Assembly: GCF_002077945.1 (NCBI RefSeq)
Contig: NZ_LVYD01000072.1
Coordinates: 1 to 64,000, forward strand
Direction: 5' to 3'
From: Niastella vici
GTDB taxonomy: Bacteria > Bacteroidota > Bacteroidia > Chitinophagales > Chitinophagaceae
Length of the DNA: 64,000 nt
Shown here one piece after another: positions 25,829 through 35,498 of this stretch (the first letter of the stretch is position 1; each line of letters begins with the position of its first letter). Below the pieces are notes generated by a model. That model was given only the letters and a program-made list of their open reading frames with translations, was not told the DNA's origin and did no database searches. The position numbers and the translations under genes are program-made.

Positions 25829-28366
25829 TCACTCCACCAACTTCTGCGCCCTATACAGGTTATCAGTAGTTTGCAGGATCTTCGCTTTCAGCTTCGGGTT
25901 ATAGCCGGGGTGTTGCTGCAGGAATTGTTGCACCACCTGCCAGGCCTCTTTCGTTTGATAAGCGCCAAAAGTAGCCCCCAACCAGCTTTGCGGAAAAAAG
26001 ATATCTCCCGTGCGCTGGATCTCTTCTACCAACGCAAGACTTTGTGGTAAATATTTGTAAGCCGTAGATTGCCGTAATGGATGATGAAGATATCCCTGTG
26101 CAGTAACTACCCAGGCCTCTTTTGTCCTGTTTTTGCGGTCGCTGAGGCTGGTGAAGAAACTATCTCTTACCGCAACACTGGATGATAACGCTGGCAGCAG
26201 AAAATTCAACCGAGCTTTTTTATCCGCATCCTTCAGGCGATCGCGTTGCTGCGTGATAACGGAGGATGCGGTATCGTTCTTCAATGCAATAGTGAGCGCC
26301 AGTGAAATGTAATCTTCTTCCGCCAGCTTTATACCTGCCGGGGGTTGCTGTTGCTGCCATATATCATAGATCCGTTTACCTGCCTCATTGCTCACATATA
26401 CATTCTGGTAAGCCCTGAATAATATCTTTTTATTATTCGGTGGCGTTTGTGCTTCCATGGCCTTCCACAGGGTTTCTTCCAACTGAGGCGCAAATGCTGC
26501 GCGGTTGTTGGGTGAATTGAAAATCCAGTTAAGACTGGCAATATACCCCGTAAGCAATTTGAGGTTCGTTTCCTCTTTTTCGATGACCAAACTCTTTGTA
26601 AACAGGGCAAGCAGTTCACCCGGCGACATATACCGGCCCGACAGCACATTCTCATAAACGTTCACATACGCAGCCGCACGGCTCACAGCACTTTTCAAAC
26701 TGAAGATCTGTTCCTGCATGGCTTTATCTGCCGGAAAAAGCCCATAACCAATGCCATCTGAGTTGAACAGCATGAACTGTGGTTTCATCAATCCTGTCGC
26801 TGCTTTCAGCTCCATGCTGGCGGTGTTCATGTTCACCCGAATGGTGCGAATACTGTCTGCATACACCAGTGTGATGGCAAAAGCCTGCGGCCAAAAACGC
26901 TGCGCGCCTGTTTCAGGGCGTTGTGTGATATTGAGTCTATCTATTTTATCTCCCTTGTAGCTGACCGTATAATCGAAAACAGGACGGCCGGGTTGGTTAA
27001 CCCAAACCTTGTTCCAACTGAACAGGTCATACCTGCTGTACCGGGCCAGAATTTGCACGAGGTCATTCCAGGTGGCATTGTTGTAGGCGTATTTATGCAA
27101 ATATTCCTGTACACCTTTCCGGAAATTGTCTTTCCCCATCAGTAATTCCATCTGGCGCATCATGATGGGTGCTTTATGATAGATGATGCTACCGTACATG
27201 GATCCGGCCTCCTGTAAATTATCAAGCTGCTGGCGTATTGGATTGGCGCCGGGCGTGCGGTCTACTCCATAAGCGCTGGGGTAATGGTCTTGCAGAAATT
27301 GAAGGTTGAAGGTTTCGCTACCCATCAATTGTTCCACTACTTTATCGGCCATGAAGTTAGCAAACACCTCTTTCATCCACACATCATTGAACCATTGCAT
27401 GGTCACCAGGTCGCCAAACCACATATGCGCTGTTTCGTGAGAAATAAGACCTGTACGGGCAATGAGCTGGTCTTTCGTAGGTTCTTTCAGAAAGAGCGAT
27501 ACAGCTTTATACTGCACCTCGCCCGGATGCTCCATGCCGCCGAACTGAAAATCCGGAATGGCTGCAAAGCCCACTTTCTGGAAAGGATACCGTATGCCCG
27601 TCCATGATTCAAGAAAGCGGAGCGCATCGGCGTGCGCCTGGAATATGGAATCTACGTTGCTGCCTGGATCGGTTTCCCGGTAAAGGAACTCCGCATTAAA
27701 CTGCCCGATCTGCTTCCGGGCAACGGAATATTTTCCGGCGGTGAAAGAGAAGAGATAAGTAGGCAGCAGGTCAGAATCGGCAAATTCATAAATGGTTTGC
27801 GAACCATTAGTGGTGCTGTCTTTCAGCGTACCATTGGCCAGTGCTTTCCAACCGGATGGTACCCGTAGCGTCAATGCAAAATGCGCTTTCAGGTCTGGCT
27901 GATCGAAGCAGGGAAATACGGTGCGGGCGCGGTCTGGCACAAACAAAGCGTATAGATAATCTTCATTCCGGTTCAGCGACGCATCGCCGGCGATGAATTG
28001 CAGTTCAACGGCATTTTTGCCTTTTCGCAGCAATGAGGGGGCAATCACAATGTGCTCATTTTCCAACCTGGGTTTAATCGTTTTGCCGTTAACGGAGATT
28101 GCCTGTATGTGATCTGCGTTCTGTTTGAAATCGATCTGTAATGGTTGTGCATTGCTCTTCAGCCTGCAATAAATAGTTTCCGTACCGCGGATGCTTTCGC
28201 TTTTGGCGGCAGTTACCTGGAAGTCGAGCTGGTAGCGGATATCCCCTATCTCCGTTCGGCGCCAGGCAGCCAATTCACGGGAAACGCCTGGTGTCACGGT
28301 CTGCTGTGCAAACGCTGAAGCACTCATAGCCAGCAGGAGAATTATATTTTTGAAGGTCTTGATCAT
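25829..28366 (-). CDS. M1 family metallo-aminopeptidase, secreted
   Basis: About 845 residues from MIKTFKNIILLLAMSASAFAQ, a good signal peptide; the frame extends upstream but without support. The exopeptidase motif GGMEHPG (variant of GAMEN) and the zinc site HETAHMWFGDLVTMQWFNDVWMKEVFAN (HExxH-18-E) are intact, with an ERAP1/TricornF3-like C-terminal helical domain. It removes N-terminal residues from peptides in the periplasm or outside. It lies 88 bases after a methyltransferase on the same strand and converges with the deacetylase. Confidence 0.95.
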   Translation of the reverse strand: MIKTFKNIILLLAMSASAFAQQTVTPGVSRELAAWRRTEIGDIRYQLDFQVTAAKSESIRGTETIYCRLKSNAQPLQIDFKQNADHIQAISVNGKTIKPRLENEHIVIAPSLLRKGKNAVELQFIAGDASLNRNEDYLYALFVPDRARTVFPCFDQPDLKAHFALTLRVPSGWKALANGTLKDSTTNGSQTIYEFADSDLLPTYLFSFTAGKYSVARKQIGQFNAEFLYRETDPGSNVDSIFQAHADALRFLESWTGIRYPFQKVGFAAIPDFQFGGMEHPGEVQYKAVSLFLKEPTKDQLIARTGLISHETAHMWFGDLVTMQWFNDVWMKEVFANFMADKVVEQLMGSETFNLQFLQDHYPSAYGVDRTPGANPIRQQLDNLQEAGSMYGSIIYHKAPIMMRQMELLMGKDNFRKGVQEYLHKYAYNNATWNDLVQILARYSRYDLFSWNKVWVNQPGRPVFDYTVSYKGDKIDRLNITQRPETGAQRFWPQAFAITLVYADSIRTIRVNMNTASMELKAATGLMKPQFMLFNSDGIGYGLFPADKAMQEQIFSLKSAVSRAAAYVNVYENVLSGRYMSPGELLALFTKSLVIEKEETNLKLLTGYIASLNWIFNSPNNRAAFAPQLEETLWKAMEAQTPPNNKKILFRAYQNVYVSNEAGKRIYDIWQQQQPPAGIKLAEEDYISLALTIALKNDTASSVITQQRDRLKDADKKARLNFLLPALSSSVAVRDSFFTSLSDRKNRTKEAWVVTAQGYLHHPLRQSTAYKYLPQSLALVEEIQRTGDIFFPQSWLGATFGAYQTKEAWQVVQQFLQQHPGYNPKLKAKILQTTDNLYRAQKLVE

Positions 28367-28454
28367 GCGTTTAAAATTGGAAGCAGCAATATTAACCGTT
28401 TTGGGAATTATTTCAACTGATATTATTAAGAAACAACCCCACAGAAAAACCAGC

Positions 28455-29240
28455 CTATATTTTCTCTGCAACAGTCAACGACATTGAAAACCATTTTTCT
28501 ACTTTACCCTGAAATTCATTATTTATCAGGTTTTCCATTTCTTCGTAAAAGGCTTGCTGAACTTCTTTTGGAGCAGCAAGGTGATTGGAATAGGTATTTA
28601 ATAACTTCACAAATTGCGTAACATTATAAGTTATAGTTGTTGGAAAAACCTGAAAATGGGTAAGTTTAAATAAGTGTTCATCAATATCGCTTGCCTTTAG
28701 CTCTTTATTTTTAAGAAATTTTGGCTTTTGGTTTTTGTCAGTAAAATCGTAGCGGTCATATATAGCTTGTGAGGCATTAAAAAAATGATCCCCCTTTTCA
28801 TCTGAGATATGATGGGTGTGAATAATAGCCAGGTGTCCCTTATCCTTTAGCAAGCTGTGTGGCTTCGAATATCTGACTGAAGGATCAATCCAATGAAAAG
28901 CAGTTGCGGCAAAGATCAGATCGAACGAATTTGCCGGCAATGTTATTTCTTCAAATGCGCCAGTAAATATCTCTACATTTTTATAGTCGCGCAATTCATA
29001 TTTTGCAACTTCCGATAAAGCAACTCCTAATTCAATAGCTGTAATAGCAAAGCCCCTTTTTGCCAATGGCCTTGTTGCCTGTCCGGTTCCCGGACCAATT
29101 TCCAGCAATTTTGATTCCTCATGCAATCGGGTAACATCGATCAATGTTGAAAATAATGCTTCAGGATAGCGTGGCCTTATTTCATTATATAATAAAGCCA
29201 CTTCATCAAAACTGTGCTTACGTGAATTGTCCTGACTCAT
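28455..29240 (-). CDS. Class I SAM-dependent methyltransferase
   Basis: 261 residues. SAM-binding motif I is KLLEIGPGTGQATRPLAKRGFAITAIELG, followed by FDLIFAATAFHWIDPSVRYSK, the motif common to ubiquinone/trans-aconitate-type methyltransferases. The N-terminal SFDEVALLYNEIRPRYPEALF segment is also typical. The substrate is unknown. The M1 peptidase is the only co-directional neighbour. Confidence 0.88.
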   Translation of the reverse strand: MSQDNSRKHSFDEVALLYNEIRPRYPEALFSTLIDVTRLHEESKLLEIGPGTGQATRPLAKRGFAITAIELGVALSEVAKYELRDYKNVEIFTGAFEEITLPANSFDLIFAATAFHWIDPSVRYSKPHSLLKDKGHLAIIHTHHISDEKGDHFFNASQAIYDRYDFTDKNQKPKFLKNKELKASDIDEHLFKLTHFQVFPTTITYNVTQFVKLLNTYSNHLAAPKEVQQAFYEEMENLINNEFQGKVEKWFSMSLTVAEKI

Positions 29241-29502
29241 AAATGCCGGAAATTATATATATTGTCAATATGAAATTAAGCTCCGGGGCAGGTTAAATAA
29301 TCACTAAAAGTAATGTAAATATCCAATAATGAAAGGCCAATCGGCCACTACTGCTCAGTAGCCTATGTTTTTAAATTTACATTGCTTCTTCTACTTAGTC
29401 ATTTGCAAATGTGCTACCACGGAAGGTTACGGCCAGTAATTGCTTTTGATCCGGATCACGGAAACTACTAATCATTTATTAAAAAAATCAAACACCTTGC
29501 CA

Positions 29503-30861
29503 ATGAAAAGGGTATTATTCAACCTATGCGCAGTTGTGAACAATCGATTGCTGCTATTTCTGCTTATAACAACTTTTTCAGCCACCGCCTGCAAAAAAAC
29601 AGGTGCCAGGTCTGAAGTGGCAACTAACGATAACCCGCCGGTAGAAGAAACCACTACATTCAACGTATCTAACAATTCCCAGTTGAATACAGCCATGTCA
29701 TCTGCCGTATCGGGCGATAAGATCGTGCTGGCCAATGGAACATACGCAGGTTTTACCGTCACCAAAAGTGGCATTACCATTCAGGCTGCCAATAAAGGCA
29801 GCGCTACTGTTTCTTCTGGCATTATCCGGCTGAGCAAGGTTTCCTCGGTTACCATCCAGGGATTGAAGGTCACCACAGCCGGTTCAACCCAAACGGTGGA
29901 TGGCGAATCGTTCCCGGTAGCAGTATGGATGGAGGCCAGCAACAGTTGCCGCCTTGCCGGCAACACGTTTAAGCTTAGCGGGCAGGCCAGCGGCACCCAA
30001 TGGGTAATGTTGAGCGGGAATAGTAATAATAACCGTGTTGATCACAATGAATTTGGTTCTAATAGTGTAAAGGGTCATTATATTTTTGTGCGTGGAAACC
30101 GTACCGGTATAACGGTCCCGTCAGACCGTACCAGTTGGGCCAATGGCAACGGGCCTAACAATCCCAATATGGCCCGCAATACGCGGATTGATCATAACTA
30201 CTTCCATGACATGGCCGCCAGTACTGGTGAAATAATGGTACTTGGCGGTATTGGTGTGGCCGGCGACTATCAGAATACCAGTACCGTGGTGGAAAGCAAT
30301 CTTTTTGTGAACTGCGATGGCGATGCAGAGATCATTTCTATCAAAAGTTCTAACAATACGGTTCGCACCAATACCTTCCGCACGTCGATAGGTACCATCT
30401 CTTCCCGGGCAGGTAACAGTAACACCATCTCCGGCAACCTAATGCTACAGGCAGGAAAAACAGGTACTGGTGGCATAAAGATCTATGAAAAGAACCATAC
30501 TGTCACAGGGAATTATGTCGATAATCCCCAGGATTATGGATTTGTGCTGGGTGCCGGAGACAGCTATACCAGTTCAAACTTTAGCCATGCGCAGGTATTT
30601 AACGCCAGTATTACCGGCAATATTTGGATCAATATGAATACCCGTGGAGTTATCATTGGCCATGGCAGCAACGATTTACTGCCGCCAACCGGTTGCACGT
30701 TTTCAAACAATGCACTCCGGGGCAGCGCCTCTCCATTGCTCGACTTGCGGTTACCGGGCAATACTGTATTTTCCAACAACAGCACCAGCGGATCAAATCC
30801 GGCTATGCCCAGTGCGCCATTAACGACATCCGATACCGGCCCGGGCAGCTATAGTTATTAA
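29503..30861 (+). CDS. PL6-type (chondroitinase B-like) polysaccharide lyase lipoprotein
   Basis: About 452 residues from the ATG at 29503, which gives a signal ending in TTFSATACKK (lipid cysteine at about residue 30). The mature protein is a right-handed parallel beta-helix with the family signatures TRIDHNYFHDM, STVVESNLFVNCDGDAEIISIKSSNNTVRTNTF and NTISGNLML. PL6 enzymes cleave alginate or dermatan/chondroitin by beta-elimination, using Lys and Arg; the segment SIKSSN and the RAGNSN segment fit the catalytic region. No SusC/D or alginate genes adjoin it, so it is a solitary cell-surface lyase. It ends at a strong terminator. Confidence 0.85.
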   Translation: MKRVLFNLCAVVNNRLLLFLLITTFSATACKKTGARSEVATNDNPPVEETTTFNVSNNSQLNTAMSSAVSGDKIVLANGTYAGFTVTKSGITIQAANKGSATVSSGIIRLSKVSSVTIQGLKVTTAGSTQTVDGESFPVAVWMEASNSCRLAGNTFKLSGQASGTQWVMLSGNSNNNRVDHNEFGSNSVKGHYIFVRGNRTGITVPSDRTSWANGNGPNNPNMARNTRIDHNYFHDMAASTGEIMVLGGIGVAGDYQNTSTVVESNLFVNCDGDAEIISIKSSNNTVRTNTFRTSIGTISSRAGNSNTISGNLMLQAGKTGTGGIKIYEKNHTVTGNYVDNPQDYGFVLGAGDSYTSSNFSHAQVFNASITGNIWINMNTRGVIIGHGSNDLLPPTGCTFSNNALRGSASPLLDLRLPGNTVFSNNSTSGSNPAMPSAPLTTSDTGPGSYSY

Positions 30862-30899
30862 GTAAGGCTATTGATTCAACTAATTCACGCAATCAATAA

Positions 30900-30930
30900 A
30901 AAACCTGCAATAGATTATTGCAGGTTTTTT
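30900..30930. terminator. Bidirectional terminator
   Basis: CCTGCAAT (30904-30911) and ATTGCAGG (30917-30924) flanked by A and T runs serve the lyase gene and the convergent metallophosphoesterase gene. Confidence 0.85.
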
Positions 30931-30939
30931 ATTGGTCAC

Positions 30940-32070
30940 TCAATGTTTCATTCTCTGACCGCAGGAAATTTGAAATCTGTCTGTCAGAAATGAGGTTATT
31001 TCCTCACCAAAATGATCTACATGCGGTATCGAAAAATATTCACCGGTTAGCATCAATCCCTGATTGGTTTTTTCAATGGCTATCTTCAAAAAGCCATGCT
31101 TGTTGTCGCAGTATTGTTCAAGATGCACAGCTGCAGCTATAGAAGGATCCGCAAAAAAGTCTTTACTGCCCTCTATAACCAGTGGGTGCAAATCATCATA
31201 GCCACCGGCGCCTGCAACAACAAATGGAACAACGGAACCTTCTGAATAATGGCGGCTGAATCGCTGATAATTGTGTACATGTCCACTAAAAACTATATCA
31301 GGAAGTACTCCGGTTTGCTTAAAAGCTTCTTCAAGAAACTCAATCATAACAGGACTGGAAGCGTGATTACTGTCTGCAGAATAGGGTGCATGATGAACAC
31401 AAACAATGATTGCCTTTTCCGGCCTCTGCCGTTGAGCAGTCTTCAGTTCTTCGTAAAACCAATCTTTCTGTTCTTTTGTAATCATCCCATATTTTGGGAC
31501 GTTGCCATATAACCCCAACATGTTTGCAAGAGGTGTTTCGAGCGTCCAGTAAACATTCGGCTGTATTAAACTTTTTCTAGCAGCATCTTTACTGAAAATA
31601 ACAGGCCGCGCTTCCTCATCGCAGAAGACCTTCATAAATGCGTCGAGACTTTTATAAGGCTGCCTGGCAGGATTTACATCTGCATCATGGTTACCAGCAA
31701 TAGCAAACACAGGTGCGGGGTAATTGCTGTAGGGAGCAAAAAATTGCGAATAATAATTTTCTGCCTCTCCAAAGGAATATACCACGTCGCCCAGATGGAA
31801 CAGGAATTGTGGCCTGTCTTCCACAGCAGCGTCACTATATTGTTTTATCATTTCCCCGGCAACGAGGCGCTGAAATTGTGATTGCTTCACACTGCCGGTA
31901 TCACCTACCATATGAAAGATCATTTTGTTGGAACTTACAGGATGCAACAAAGAATGTAAATTCAAATGAAAAGGATACATGCCTGATGGCTGTGGCAACG
32001 GTTGAAATTTGAAGGTATCGTCAGGCTGGTCTTTTTTGAAAACCGGGTAAGTAACTTTATTTAAGCCCAT
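30940..32070 (-). CDS. Calcineurin-like metallophosphoesterase
   Basis: About 376 residues; ATG codons at 32076 and 32070 are better starts than the TTG at 32091. The dimetal site is complete: MVGDTGS (variant of DxH), FHLGDVVYS (GD), AGNHDAD (GNHD), VCVHHAPYS (H) and FSGHVHNYQR (GHxH). The DTG in place of DxH in motif I is unusual and may change metal binding. No signal peptide is seen. Purple-acid-phosphatase-like enzymes of this layout hydrolyse phosphate esters; the substrate is unknown. Confidence 0.85.
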   Translation of the reverse strand: MGLNKVTYPVFKKDQPDDTFKFQPLPQPSGMYPFHLNLHSLLHPVSSNKMIFHMVGDTGSVKQSQFQRLVAGEMIKQYSDAAVEDRPQFLFHLGDVVYSFGEAENYYSQFFAPYSNYPAPVFAIAGNHDADVNPARQPYKSLDAFMKVFCDEEARPVIFSKDAARKSLIQPNVYWTLETPLANMLGLYGNVPKYGMITKEQKDWFYEELKTAQRQRPEKAIIVCVHHAPYSADSNHASSPVMIEFLEEAFKQTGVLPDIVFSGHVHNYQRFSRHYSEGSVVPFVVAGAGGYDDLHPLVIEGSKDFFADPSIAAAVHLEQYCDNKHGFLKIAIEKTNQGLMLTGEYFSIPHVDHFGEEITSFLTDRFQISCGQRMKH

Positions 32071-32113
32071 GGTCATCACCAAAGGTAGCAAACAGGTATT
32101 AAAGTCATGTTAA

Positions 32114-32299
32114 GTAGTTCCTATTTATTATATCAAATGGCTGACTTACAAACCTGCCATTACGCTCCTGGTTGCCAGTGCGCTCATTACGCTCGACCAG
32201 TACCTACAGGACACGGAAATTGAAGCCGAACCCTGCAAAAGCACCTTGAACATTTTGTATAATAAGAAAAGGTCTCACGACTGTAAGACCTTTTTGTAA
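32114..32299 (+). other. Unexplained open frame with terminator, no start codon
   Basis: 61 codons are open from a stop at 32111-32113 to TAA at 32297-32299, encoding a segment like YIKWLTYKPAITLLVASALI..LDQYLQDTEIEAEPCKSTLNILYNKK. There is no ATG, GTG or in-frame early TTG. A terminator hairpin (32268-32296) lies inside its 3' end. It may be a gene remnant. I do not recognise a family. Confidence 0.3.
32268..32296 (+). terminator. Plus-strand terminator
   Basis: AAAGGTCT pairs with AGACCTTT and continues into TTTT. It implies a plus-strand transcript between 32092 and 32268. Confidence 0.65.
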
Positions 32300-32665
32300 T
32301 GTTAGCATCCCTGTTCCGGCAATACATAGTTTACTTACAGGAAATGAAATTCCTTATGGCAGGCTACCCTGCCATTGGTTCTAACAATAAAATAATTATA
32401 TCCTTAGATACAAAGGATGATAATGTACTCAACAGTTGATAATGAGTCCATAGTTTAAAATGGTTTATAGAAATTAAGAATAAGAGATCTACCCTAAAAT
32501 ACCTTCCTGGAGATTGCGGCTGGAATATTGCCGGCTTGTAACAAATATAAGGGGACCGGCCGAGCAATCAAAATAAATAGTACACCTGATATTCACACCA
32601 GCACACTGACATTTATAAGCGTACATTAGACAAATTATTTATATTATATTCGCCAAAAGTAGAAA
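32300..32665. other. AT-rich intergenic region
   Basis: Nothing coding is seen. The last 60 bases, with several TATATT words, probably contain the promoter of the secreted protein gene that follows. Confidence 0.5.
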
Positions 32666-34189
32666 ATGAAGTTAACCCTAATCCCTCTATTATTACTTGC
32701 GCTTTTTAATTCCGCATTTGCCCAACAAATAAACGTTACCATTTCTGATGAATTAGAAGCTGGTTATGGCCCCTCGACCATTAAAGCCGGCAATCACTTT
32801 ATAAGATATTTACCAATGGGGAGTACCAATCATTTAAGTTATGGATTTGGTTGGAACAAAGTAAGGCTGGCTATTACAGTAATACAACATGACAGCAATA
32901 TGGTAATGCTGCAAAATAAATCGCTGTCAAATGGCGACCGTGTTTACGGTCCTTTTTTTACAGATATCAGAAAAATAAACGGAAAAGTTTATATCATATA
33001 TCATGAGGTGCAGGAAAAAAATACAATCGGTAATGTAATGGCCGTAGAAATAAATCCGGAAACGCTTGAGGCGGGTACGCCTAAAATAATAGGGGCCATC
33101 GCCAATACCGATTATAAATTAAAATTCTCAGAATCACTTCAAAATTCACTCAAATACATCTGTAAGCCTTCGCCCGATGGCAAACGAAATCTTTTATTGC
33201 TCACGGCAGGAGGAGACAGCAAGTGCTTCATCTCAGTTCTTGACGAAAACATGAATGTTACCTGGAGCAAATTACAGGACATTTCTACCTCAACAGACTA
33301 CAATTTTAAATCAGCCTGTATTGACAATAGCGGCAATGTTTATGTGGCATATAAAATAAGTGGCCCCAAAAACGATAACAGGGTCGCTGTCATCAAAAAA
33401 GAAGCATCAAAGCCGCACGATATACCGCTTAACCTGAACTTTACAATATCAAACATGGAGGTGTTTTCTTCCAAAGACAACAAAACAATTCATGTAGCCG
33501 GCACTTATATGGACAACCCGAATTCTTCCATGTTGAAAGGGGTTTTTCACACAAAAATAGATGCAGGGGAGTTCAAATTAGCAGGCATGACAACAACTGC
33601 CTTTCCTGATACGCTGATAAAACGATTCGAACAGGATGGTTGGGGAGACTCCAGAAAAAATATCGGTATAAACCCTGGGTTTTCACCTCGCTTTATTGAA
33701 AAAGAAAACGGTGTTCTAAACATGATCGGTGAATTCAGGAGCATGGTATGGGGTACAAGGGCAGCGGCTTATATTTCCGGAGATATTTTAAACGTGTCAT
33801 TTGAAGAAAGCGGAGCGGTATTCGCCCGCATACCAAAAATCAGGAAAAGCATGGAGTCTACAATCGGCGACTCCTTTGTCGCTTTTCCGTTTCAAAACAA
33901 AGTGGTTGTCTTTTATGATGACAACATTGTTAATTTGAACAAGAGTATTACTGAAAGCCCCACTGGTTCTGATGTATATAAAAGTCTCATCATGGCAGGT
34001 GCGATCATAGAAACCGACGGAACAGTGAACAGAAGTATTCTGATAGACCTGAAGAAAGAGAATTATCTTGCTGTAACTGAATACCTGATCCCGGTAGACG
34101 CGCACTCAATGATAATACCATTACAAAAGATCAAAGGTTTAGGAGGCATATCCGACAAAATTCGCTGGGCCAGGATCAGGATCAATTAA
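32666..34189 (+). CDS. Secreted protein of unknown function
   Basis: 507 residues with a clear signal peptide (LTLIPLLLLALFNSAFAQQ). The mature part is rich in beta strands and loops such as NKVRLAITVIQHDSNMVML, GKVYIIYHEVQEKNTIGNV and NKVVVFYDDNIVNLNKS, which look like blades of a propeller-type or sialidase-like scaffold. I recognise no family. It stands alone, ending at a bidirectional terminator. Confidence 0.75.
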   Translation: MKLTLIPLLLLALFNSAFAQQINVTISDELEAGYGPSTIKAGNHFIRYLPMGSTNHLSYGFGWNKVRLAITVIQHDSNMVMLQNKSLSNGDRVYGPFFTDIRKINGKVYIIYHEVQEKNTIGNVMAVEINPETLEAGTPKIIGAIANTDYKLKFSESLQNSLKYICKPSPDGKRNLLLLTAGGDSKCFISVLDENMNVTWSKLQDISTSTDYNFKSACIDNSGNVYVAYKISGPKNDNRVAVIKKEASKPHDIPLNLNFTISNMEVFSSKDNKTIHVAGTYMDNPNSSMLKGVFHTKIDAGEFKLAGMTTTAFPDTLIKRFEQDGWGDSRKNIGINPGFSPRFIEKENGVLNMIGEFRSMVWGTRAAAYISGDILNVSFEESGAVFARIPKIRKSMESTIGDSFVAFPFQNKVVVFYDDNIVNLNKSITESPTGSDVYKSLIMAGAIIETDGTVNRSILIDLKKENYLAVTEYLIPVDAHSMIIPLQKIKGLGGISDKIRWARIRIN

Positions 34190-34210
34190 TGACTACAGAA
34201 CTAATAAAAA

Positions 34211-34240
34211 AAGCCTTAGATCAATTTCTAAGGCTTTTCT
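34211..34240. terminator. Bidirectional terminator
   Basis: AAGCCTTAGA (34211-34220) and TCTAAGGCTT (34227-34236) form a 10-bp stem, with A and T runs on both sides, between convergent genes. Confidence 0.85.
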
Positions 34241-34265
34241 TTTTATAAGAAGTGAAGTTCTCAAA

Positions 34266-35087
34266 CTATTTTCCTGCTGCTTTTCCCCGCTCCACGCTTT
34301 TGATATCCTCATCCCGGTTCTTTTTAAAATCGAACTGATCAAACTCGCTGGTTGAGGGCACATTGATCGTATAGCTGTCCAGTTTATCGATCTCAATGGT
34401 AATGCTGTCGGTTTTTAGATCTATGATATGTCCGCCGGCATCTTTTTGAGCCGATAAAAAATGGAAATGATACCCTGAAATATTCGTATTATCCATAAAG
34501 GCAGGCAGGCGGTAGCCTATGAGGTCACCCTGTACAGTACTAAATTCAAAGAAATGCTGCAATGGCAGCATGGCCGCCAGGGGTGTATGCTCATGTTCCT
34601 TTACCGGCGGAAAAGCCCTGGTCTTTATATAGCTGAACTTTCCACTGATGTGAATGGCATAAAGGCCATTCATACTGGTGAGTAGGCTATCCAGATAATG
34701 AAAAAGCGACTCTTTGTTCATGGCACTGTTAACCGTGATCTTTTTGTCGGGCTGAAAGAAATTAACCATCGCAAAGGGCGTTAGCTGCCGGTCATCTATC
34801 TCAACTGTTTTTCCGGTGTGTTGGGTTTGATAGATCTTTCCCTGGAATACAACCAGTTCGCCATCTAATTTATCGGGCGCACCCAACCCAAAATTTCCAT
34901 GCTGTTTCAATAACCGGTAAGGGTAATTGCCGTCGTACAACCCGCCTATTAATCCGGCGCCAACACCTACCGTGTAAAGGTGGTTATGAAGGGTATCGGT
35001 TCGATTATGTGGTGTTTGGGTAAATGAAGGGATAGAAAATACAGTTGTAAACAGGGTAGCGATCAATAAAGTAATAGTTAAGCGCAT
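34266..35087 (-). CDS. budA: Alpha-acetolactate decarboxylase with signal peptide
   Basis: 273 residues, about 30 more than usual cytosolic forms because of an N-terminal signal (ITLLIATLFTTVFSIPSFTQ). The family is recognised from GLGAPDKLDGELVVFQGKIY, the conserved TPFAMVNFF strand, and the zinc-binding ISGYHFHFLSAQKDAGGH (HxH...H). It converts 2-acetolactate to acetoin. No acetolactate synthase is nearby. Export is known in some Gram-positive enzymes, so activity outside the cytoplasm is plausible. It has a well-formed promoter of its own, separate from the P450 operon. Confidence 0.9.
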   Translation of the reverse strand: MRLTITLLIATLFTTVFSIPSFTQTPHNRTDTLHNHLYTVGVGAGLIGGLYDGNYPYRLLKQHGNFGLGAPDKLDGELVVFQGKIYQTQHTGKTVEIDDRQLTPFAMVNFFQPDKKITVNSAMNKESLFHYLDSLLTSMNGLYAIHISGKFSYIKTRAFPPVKEHEHTPLAAMLPLQHFFEFSTVQGDLIGYRLPAFMDNTNISGYHFHFLSAQKDAGGHIIDLKTDSITIEIDKLDSYTINVPSTSEFDQFDFKKNRDEDIKSVERGKAAGK

Positions 35088-35109
35088 GTTTGCCTTGATA
35101 TTTAGAAGG

Positions 35110-35140
35110 CAAATATATCATGGAAATAATATCATTGCAA
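35110..35140 (-). promoter_or_regulatory. Bacteroidota-type promoter of the acetolactate decarboxylase gene
   Basis: On the minus strand TTG (35138-35140) and TATATTTG (35110-35117) are separated by 20 bases, fitting the -33 TTG / -7 TAnnTTTG pattern. The expected start of transcription is about 15 bases before the start codon. It overlaps the end of the ABM gene. Confidence 0.6.
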
Positions 35141-35488
35141 TTTTGTATGATACGCCTTACTGTCTGCAGGCGCTTCAATTCTGTTAACCAGGCCGTAATC
35201 ACGAATAACCCCAGCAATCCTTAATCTATAGTCTCTAAATACATCCTTTCTCCCTCTTGCCTGGGCAAAACGATGTAATTCCATATTACGCCATTTCTCT
35301 ATACTTTCTTCATCGCGCCAGAACGAGAGCGATAGAATTTTTCCATTATTGGCAAGGCTTTGAAAGCGTTCAATGGAAATAAATCCATCCACTTTCTCTA
35401 ATACAGGCATAAGTTCGGCCGCTATTGATAAATATTCCTGTTTTTTCGCTTCGTTGGCAGGTTCTACCTCAAAAATAACAGCGATCAT
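35132..35488 (-). CDS. Antibiotic biosynthesis monooxygenase (ABM) domain protein
   Basis: 118 residues with an N-terminal ABM fold: MIAVIFEVEPANEAKKQEYLSIAAELMPVLEKVDGFISIERF, then SLSFWRDEESIEKWRNMELH. ABM proteins include cofactor-free oxygenases (ActVA-Orf6, YgiN) and heme-degrading enzymes. The gene is 10 bases downstream of a cytochrome P450, so the two are surely cotranscribed and may act on one substrate. This is inference from context. Confidence 0.85.
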   Translation of the reverse strand: MIAVIFEVEPANEAKKQEYLSIAAELMPVLEKVDGFISIERFQSLANNGKILSLSFWRDEESIEKWRNMELHRFAQARGRKDVFRDYRLRIAGVIRDYGLVNRIEAPADSKAYHTKLQ

Positions 35489-35498
35489 TCTTTATAGA

